Below, piece by piece: positions 7,410 through 10,363 of a stretch of DNA of 10,363 nucleotides. The notes beneath the pieces are model-generated. The model searched no databases. It was given only the letters and a program-made list of their open reading frames with translations, and was not told the origin of the DNA. Every line of letters starts with the position of its first letter. Positions within the stretch are counted from its first letter, which is position 1. This DNA is from Candidatus Latescibacterota bacterium (GTDB lineage Bacteria > Latescibacterota > 4484-107). The stretch covers positions 1 to 10,363 of the forward strand of contig JAUWMS010000042.1 of NCBI GenBank assembly GCA_030613045.1, in the 5' to 3' direction. The position numbers and the translations under genes are program-made.

Positions 7410-7445
7410 AACCCCGAAATCCACAATCACCAGAGCCACTTGCAA

Positions 7446-7524
7446 AACGTTCCTCAGATGAGATTGCTTCGGCACTTCGTGTCTCGCAATGACAATAATA
7501 GAGTCGTTTTGTCGTTGCGAGCGG
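7446..7524. repeat. Interspersed repeat of the 'GTCATTGCGAG ... GAAGCAATCTC' type
   Basis: The stretch holds GAGATTGCTTCGGCACTTCG, TCTCGCAATGAC (7482-7493) and GTCGTTGCGAGC (7511-7522). The last two are inverted and pair at 10 of 12 positions around a 17-base loop. This is a motif class I recognise from gaps in many unrelated bacterial genomes. It lies just downstream of the parvulin gene. Without a T-tract it is not a clear terminator. Confidence 0.65.
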
Positions 7525-7569
7525 AGTTGTGTCCCCTCGTTTTTCGGGCTTTTGCATGTGGCTGACCAT

Positions 7570-7633
7570 AAAAAAACCAAGAAGCCAGGAGGGAAGACTG
7601 TTGGGTCTTGCTTTTCTCCTGGCTTCTTGGTTT
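7570..7633 (-). terminator. Intrinsic terminator of the tup unit (perfect 18-bp stem)
   Basis: AAACCAAGAAGCCAGGAG (7574-7591) and its exact reverse complement (7616-7633) form an 18-bp stem. Within the loop a further AAGAC/GTCTT stem (7594-7598 with 7605-7609) can form. Read on the minus strand the stem runs into seven T (A7570-7576 on the plus strand), 38 bases after the tupB stop. On the plus strand only TTTCCTC follows, so it serves the minus-strand unit best but may also block plus-strand read-through in this convergent gap. Confidence 0.85.
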
Positions 7634-7670
7634 CCTCATTAAAAACGGGAATTAATCCTTTTACGGATAC

Positions 7671-8369
7671 TTACGATGATCTTGCGCTCGCCCGGAGCAC
7701 CTGCGTAACCAGATTGACGGTAAAAGCGATGAGGAGCAAAACAATGCCCAGCGCGATGCCCAGCCCGAACTTCCCCTTGCCCGTCTCCAGCGCAATGGCG
7801 GTGGTCATCGTTCGGGTAGTCCCCCGGATATTGCCTCCCAACATCATGGCGCAGCCCACTTCCGCGACGACGCGTCCGAAACCGGCCATCACGGAAGCCA
7901 ATATCCCGAACCGCGCCTCCCGCATAATCGTCCACGAAGCCTGCACGGGACTGGCTCCCAAAGCCAAAGCCGTCCGCCGGGCGCGGGGATCCACCGCCTG
8001 CGTGGCCGAGAGGGACAGCGCGGCGATGATCGGAAACGCGAGGATCACCTCGCCGATCACCATCGCCTTCGGAGTATAGAGCAATCCCAGCACTCCCAAT
8101 GCGCCCCGGCGCGAGAGCAGCGCATAGACCACCAACCCTACCGTCACCGTAGGAAGCGCCATAAGGGTATTCAATACGGTCACCACCAATGATTTGCCGA
8201 AAAAACTCCGGATGCCGAGGAACAATCCGAACGGAATCCCGAAAACACAGGCCAAGGCGATCGCCGTCGCGGAAACCCGGAGCGACACGCCCACCGCGCT
8301 CAACATTTCCCGGTCCATAGCGCTGATCAGCCGGAACGCCTGAGACACCCCTTCCGAGAGATAATCCAT
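7671..8369 (-). CDS. tupB: Tungstate-type ABC transporter permease TupB
   Basis: 232-residue integral membrane protein, expected to form the transport channel for tungstate (possibly molybdate) delivered by TupA. About five hydrophobic segments are visible (30-52, 60-86, 102-121, 155-177, 200-223). The TupB-like stretch ALPTVTVGLVVYALLSRRGALG is at 71-92 (key residues Thr74, Thr76, Gly78, Ser86). The coupling-loop (EAA-type) segment ALALGASP...MREAR is at 134-153, where an ATPase would dock. The length is normal for the family. The start has AAGGGGG 7 bases upstream on the minus strand. The gene lies 141 bases after tupA and before a strong terminator. No ATPase gene follows. Confidence 0.88.
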   Translation of the reverse strand: MDYLSEGVSQAFRLISAMDREMLSAVGVSLRVSATAIALACVFGIPFGLFLGIRSFFGKSLVVTVLNTLMALPTVTVGLVVYALLSRRGALGVLGLLYTPKAMVIGEVILAFPIIAALSLSATQAVDPRARRTALALGASPVQASWTIMREARFGILASVMAGFGRVVAEVGCAMMLGGNIRGTTRTMTTAIALETGKGKFGLGIALGIVLLLIAFTVNLVTQVLRASARSS

Positions 8370-8393
8370 GCCGCTTCCCCCTTCCCCTCCCCC

Positions 8394-8510
8394 TTGCCTG
8401 AATTGCCTAAATTGCCAGGATTGCCAGGATTGTCTAAATTGTCCTGAAGGCTATACCATAGGGGGGAGGCAATTTTTGAACTCTTTGAAATTTTGGCAAT
8501 TTTGGCAATT
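8394..8510. repeat. 9-bp tandem array with inverted partner, tupA-tupB gap
   Basis: Six head-to-tail 9-base units fill 8394-8447: TTGCCTGAA, TTGCCTAAA, TTGCCAGGA twice, TTGTCTAAA, TTGTCCTGA. At 8490-8510 the same period appears inverted (TTTTGGCAATTTTGGCAAT), allowing a stem of about 16 pairs in 20 with the left array. In the tupAB transcript this would form a hairpin between the two genes. Whether it terminates, stabilises or is simply repeat debris cannot be told; there is no T-tract. Confidence 0.75.
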
Positions 8511-9344
8511 CTATGGTTTTCTTCGCGGCTTTGCGGTGCGATTTATGGCCATCGGATGGAACAACGTCTCGTTCCCGACCCTAAAATCCGCAATGATCCG
8601 CTGTCCCTCCTGAGAGGTCATCCATCCGATCAGGGCCATAGCGAGCACATACCGCGCGTGCGGATGCCGGGCCGGATCCACCGCGATGATGCCGTACGGA
8701 TTGAAGAGCCGCCGGTCTCCCTCGGAAAGGACGACCAGTTCCACTCTTCCCCGATAGGCCAGGAACGTGCCCCGATCCGTCAAGGTATAGCCGCGCTTCT
8801 CGTCCGCTATAAGCAGCGTGGGCCCCATGCCCTGTCCGCTTTCGAGATACCAGCTTCCATCCGGGGTGATCCCCGCCGCCTTCCACAGCGCCTTCTCCTT
8901 CTTATGCGTGCCCGAATCGTCCCCGCGCGATAGGAACGGCGCACCCTTCGCGGAGATCGCGATCAGGGCGGCAACAACGTCCGGAAGCCCGCTGATCCCG
9001 GCCGGATCGGTCCGGGGGCCTGCCAGCACAAAATCATTGTACATTACATCCCGGCGATTCACCCCGAATCCGTCCGCCACAAAGCGATCCTCCGCCTCCC
9101 GCGCATGCACGAGCACCGCATCCACGTCCCCATTTTCGCCGAGCTTCAGCGCCTTGCCCGTGCCCACCGCGATCACATCCACCTGCACTCCAAATCGCTT
9201 TTCGAACGGAGGCAGAAGCGCTTCCAGCAAACCCGAATTATCCGTGCTGGTCGTCGTCGCCAGCTTGATCCGCTCCTGAGTATATGCGGTCGAGCAGATC
9301 GCCATCAAAAGGATCCATACCAAAATCCATGTTTTTCTAAACAT
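8511..9344 (-). CDS. tupA: Tungstate-type ABC transporter substrate-binding protein TupA
   Basis: 277-residue periplasmic binding protein. Residues 1-20 form a signal peptide (basic MFRK, hydrophobic core, cleavage probably after CSTA). The mature start carries LATTTSTDNSGLL (28-40), the oxyanion-binding signature of TupA. Other family stretches are DVDAVLVHAREAEDRFV (73-89), RRDVMYNDFVLAGP (97-110), SRGDDSGTH (139-147) and GYTLTDRGTF (185-194). The signature favours tungstate over molybdate (ModA), although specificity is inferred. The start at 9344 is chosen for the signal peptide and the purine tract GAGAGGG just upstream; a 56-residue upstream extension is encoded by an intergenic repeat and is rejected. 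First gene of a tupAB unit. Confidence 0.9.
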   Translation of the reverse strand: MFRKTWILVWILLMAICSTAYTQERIKLATTTSTDNSGLLEALLPPFEKRFGVQVDVIAVGTGKALKLGENGDVDAVLVHAREAEDRFVADGFGVNRRDVMYNDFVLAGPRTDPAGISGLPDVVAALIAISAKGAPFLSRGDDSGTHKKEKALWKAAGITPDGSWYLESGQGMGPTLLIADEKRGYTLTDRGTFLAYRGRVELVVLSEGDRRLFNPYGIIAVDPARHPHARYVLAMALIGWMTSQEGQRIIADFRVGNETLFHPMAINRTAKPRRKP

Positions 9345-9347
9345 CTT

Positions 9348-9360
9348 CCCTCTCTTCTCC
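9348..9360 (-). promoter_or_regulatory. Purine-rich ribosome binding site, tupA
   Basis: On the minus strand GGAGAAGAGAGGG ends 3 bases before the ATG at 9344, supporting this start at the signal peptide. I saw no convincing promoter or tungstate/molybdenum-cofactor riboswitch in 9361-9653. Confidence 0.55.
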
Positions 9361-9470
9361 CCTATTCCGCTCCCTCTCACAACTTCCAAAAACGCATCCA
9401 GAGACCGTAACGACCTCGGAGGAGTTCCGGGGACCGTTCTAAGTGGATGGACAAAATTAAACTGCAATTT

Positions 9471-9551
9471 CACCGCAAAGACGCAAAGGACGCAAAGAAA
9501 CCCCCCAGGCAAGGGTTTGAAGTGCTCTGCGCTCTCCGCGTCTCTGCGGTG
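9471..9551. repeat. Inverted repeat of the CACCGCAAAGACGCAAAGG type
   Basis: Left arm 9471-9497 (CACCGCAAAGACGCAAAGGA...) pairs with right arm 9525-9551 (...CGCGTCTCTGCGGTG) at 21 of 27 positions, loop 27 bases. Most mismatches are C/T differences. This motif class is a common intergenic repeat in many bacterial genomes. It lies between lexA and tupA and accounts for the spurious long N-terminus readable upstream of tupA. Confidence 0.75.
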
Positions 9552-9606
9552 AGCATAAGAAAATAAGATCTTGTCCAGATACCTACATCTTGCGTTTTAC
9601 GCTTTG

Positions 9607-9636
9607 TTATCCGTGTTCATTCGTGTTTATCCGTGT
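9607..9636. repeat. Three 10-bp tandem units (TTATCCGTGT)
   Basis: TTATCCGTGT, TCATTCGTGT and TTATCCGTGT are head to tail, just downstream of the lexA stop. The ATCCGTGTTCATTCGTG pattern is a widespread intergenic motif in unrelated bacterial genomes. No lexA terminator was seen around it. The rest of the 309-base lexA-tupA gap shows no gene. Confidence 0.7.
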
Positions 9637-9653
9637 CCCATTCCTCCCATACC

Positions 9654-10283
9654 TCAAGCCATCTTTCGCATCAATCCCACCACTTTCCCCGCGATCCGGA
9701 ATGCCTCCGAAGACCCATCCACCACGATGGGCAAATAGGCTTCGTTTTCCGGCATCAACACGACCCGTTCCTCCTCCGGAAGATAGCGTTTCACCGTGGC
9801 TTCCTCTCCGATGACCGCGACCACAATATCGCCCCGCAGGGCCTGGAGCTGGTGATGGGCGAAGACGTAGTCGCCGTCTAGGATTCCCGCATCCTTCATG
9901 CTGTCTCCGTGCACCCGCAGCGCGAAAACCTCGTCCGAAGGAACCAGCGTGCGATCCACGGCCAACGTGCCTTCCACGTTCTCCAGCGCGAGAATGGGTG
10001 CTCCGGCGGCCACCCGACCGAGGATCGGCACATTTCGAATCTCGGTCATCAGAATTTTTCGCTCCACATAATCCGTCAGCTCGATGCCGCGCGAACGCTT
10101 ATGATGGCGTTTGATGTAGCCTTTCTTCACCAGGGCCTCCAGGACAGAGCGCACCCCATTGGTGGAGGTGATCCCGAATTCCACGCCGATCTCCCGAATC
10201 GTGGGCGGAACCCCTTGCTGCACGATGGTATCCACGATAAAATCATAGATTTCCCGCTGCCGGGCAGTCAAGTCTTTGCGCAT
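9654..10283 (-). CDS. lexA: LexA repressor (SOS response regulator, self-cleaving)
   Basis: 209-residue cytoplasmic transcriptional repressor of DNA-damage genes; RecA filaments on single-stranded DNA trigger its self-cleavage. The N-terminal winged helix is at about 5-68 (LTARQREIYDFI; PPTIREIGVEFG; recognition segment SVLEALVKKGYIKR). The cleavage site is Ala93-Gly94 in GRVAAGAPI, the nucleophile Ser128 in GDSM and the base Lys165 in ATVKRY, all in place, so the enzyme should be active. Length is usual. The start is set by GGAGG at 10291-10295, 7 bases before ATG. No obvious SOS box (CTGT-N8-ACAG or GAAC-N4-GTTC) was seen in the 80 bases upstream that are visible. It is followed by a repeat-rich gap and then tupAB. 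Confidence 0.95.
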   Translation of the reverse strand: MRKDLTARQREIYDFIVDTIVQQGVPPTIREIGVEFGITSTNGVRSVLEALVKKGYIKRHHKRSRGIELTDYVERKILMTEIRNVPILGRVAAGAPILALENVEGTLAVDRTLVPSDEVFALRVHGDSMKDAGILDGDYVFAHHQLQALRGDIVVAVIGEEATVKRYLPEEERVVLMPENEAYLPIVVDGSSEAFRIAGKVVGLMRKMA

Positions 10284-10290
10284 GGGAATT

Positions 10291-10300
10291 CCTCCCCTCC
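10291..10300 (-). promoter_or_regulatory. Ribosome binding site, lexA
   Basis: GGAGGGGAGG on the minus strand, 7 bases before the ATG at 10283; a strong site that fixes the start. Confidence 0.75.
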
Positions 10301-10314
10301 ATCAATCGGAATGG

Positions 10315-10362
10315 TCACGGCTTGCGGCCCTTCGCCCCGCGTCCTTCGGTCCCTGCTTTTTT
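10315..10362 (-). CDS. Possible C-terminal end of an upstream minus-strand gene (partial)
   Basis: On the minus strand the frame entering at 10362 reads KKAGTEGRGAKGRKP and stops with TGA at 10315-10317, 31 bases before the lexA start. The Lys/Arg/Gly-rich composition resembles a nucleic-acid-binding protein's tail. Another frame (KKQGPKDAGRRAASRDHSD, stop at 10302-10304) is equally open, so the identity and even the existence of this gene are uncertain. If real, it would sit close enough to share a transcript with lexA. Confidence 0.25.
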   Translation of the reverse strand, partial: KKAGTEGRGAKGRKP

Positions 10363-10363
10363 A

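Noticed and set aside
8368..8613. Plus-strand reading frame with a run of CxxC motifs (CLNCLNCQDCQDCLNCPE), resembling an iron-sulfur or zinc protein
   Set aside because: The Cys pattern is the direct product of the 9-bp tandem array (TTGCCTAAA type) read in frame. The frame has no ribosome binding site and runs antisense into tupA.
9424..9439. GTTC-N8-GTTC upstream of tupA as a possible LexA-type operator
   Set aside because: Direct-repeat LexA boxes of this sort in alphaproteobacteria use a 7-base spacer. One match of this quality is expected by chance, and SOS control of tungstate uptake has no support.
9345..9512. 56-residue N-terminal extension of TupA
   Set aside because: It reads FLCVLCVFAVK, the translation of the intergenic CGCAAAGACG repeat, and would bury the signal peptide. 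The start at 9344 has a purine-rich ribosome binding site.

Overview
The window looks like a chromosomal segment from an uncultivated Gram-negative-type bacterium. The pointers are a lipoprotein signal peptide, a c-type heme protein anchored facing the periplasm, a LexA repressor, and gaps full of short-period repeats of the kind seen in many metagenome-derived genomes. The sequence alone does not fix the phylum. The window has six convincing complete protein genes, one possible gene tail at the right edge, and no tRNA, rRNA, CRISPR array or transposase gene.

Left block, plus strand (1-7409): (a) a membrane-anchored beta-propeller (PD40/TolB-like) protein with one CxxCH heme-c motif; (b) a 718-base gap that is a nest of repeats; (c) a 1001-residue protein with a multi-membrane-span GT-C/TMTC-like N-terminal half and a long TPR C-terminal half, including almost identical 102-bp tandem units; (d) 94 bases later, a lipoprotein with two SurA/PpiC-like modules whose parvulin domains have lost conserved histidines. 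All three proteins are predicted to sit in or on the cell envelope. Genes (c) and (d) are probably co-transcribed.

Right block, minus strand (10363-7671): lexA is followed by tupA and tupB, the binding protein and permease of a tungstate-type ABC transporter. No ATPase gene (tupC) is present. A strong hairpin with a T-tract ends the tup unit at 7570-7633, in the gap where the two blocks converge.

The most unusual feature is the intergenic DNA. Nearly every gap carries its own, different, short-period or palindromic inverted repeat: 8-bp units at 1846-1930 and 2543-2580, a 137-bp direct repeat around a 221-bp palindromic element at 2018-2509, then 5628-5682, 7482-7522, 9-bp units at 8394-8510, and 9471-9551. 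A 10-bp tandem lies at 9607-9636. One of these arrays runs into the 3' end of the heme-propeller gene and encodes its last residues. No established new system is evident. The envelope gene trio and the repeat landscape are the parts worth following up.
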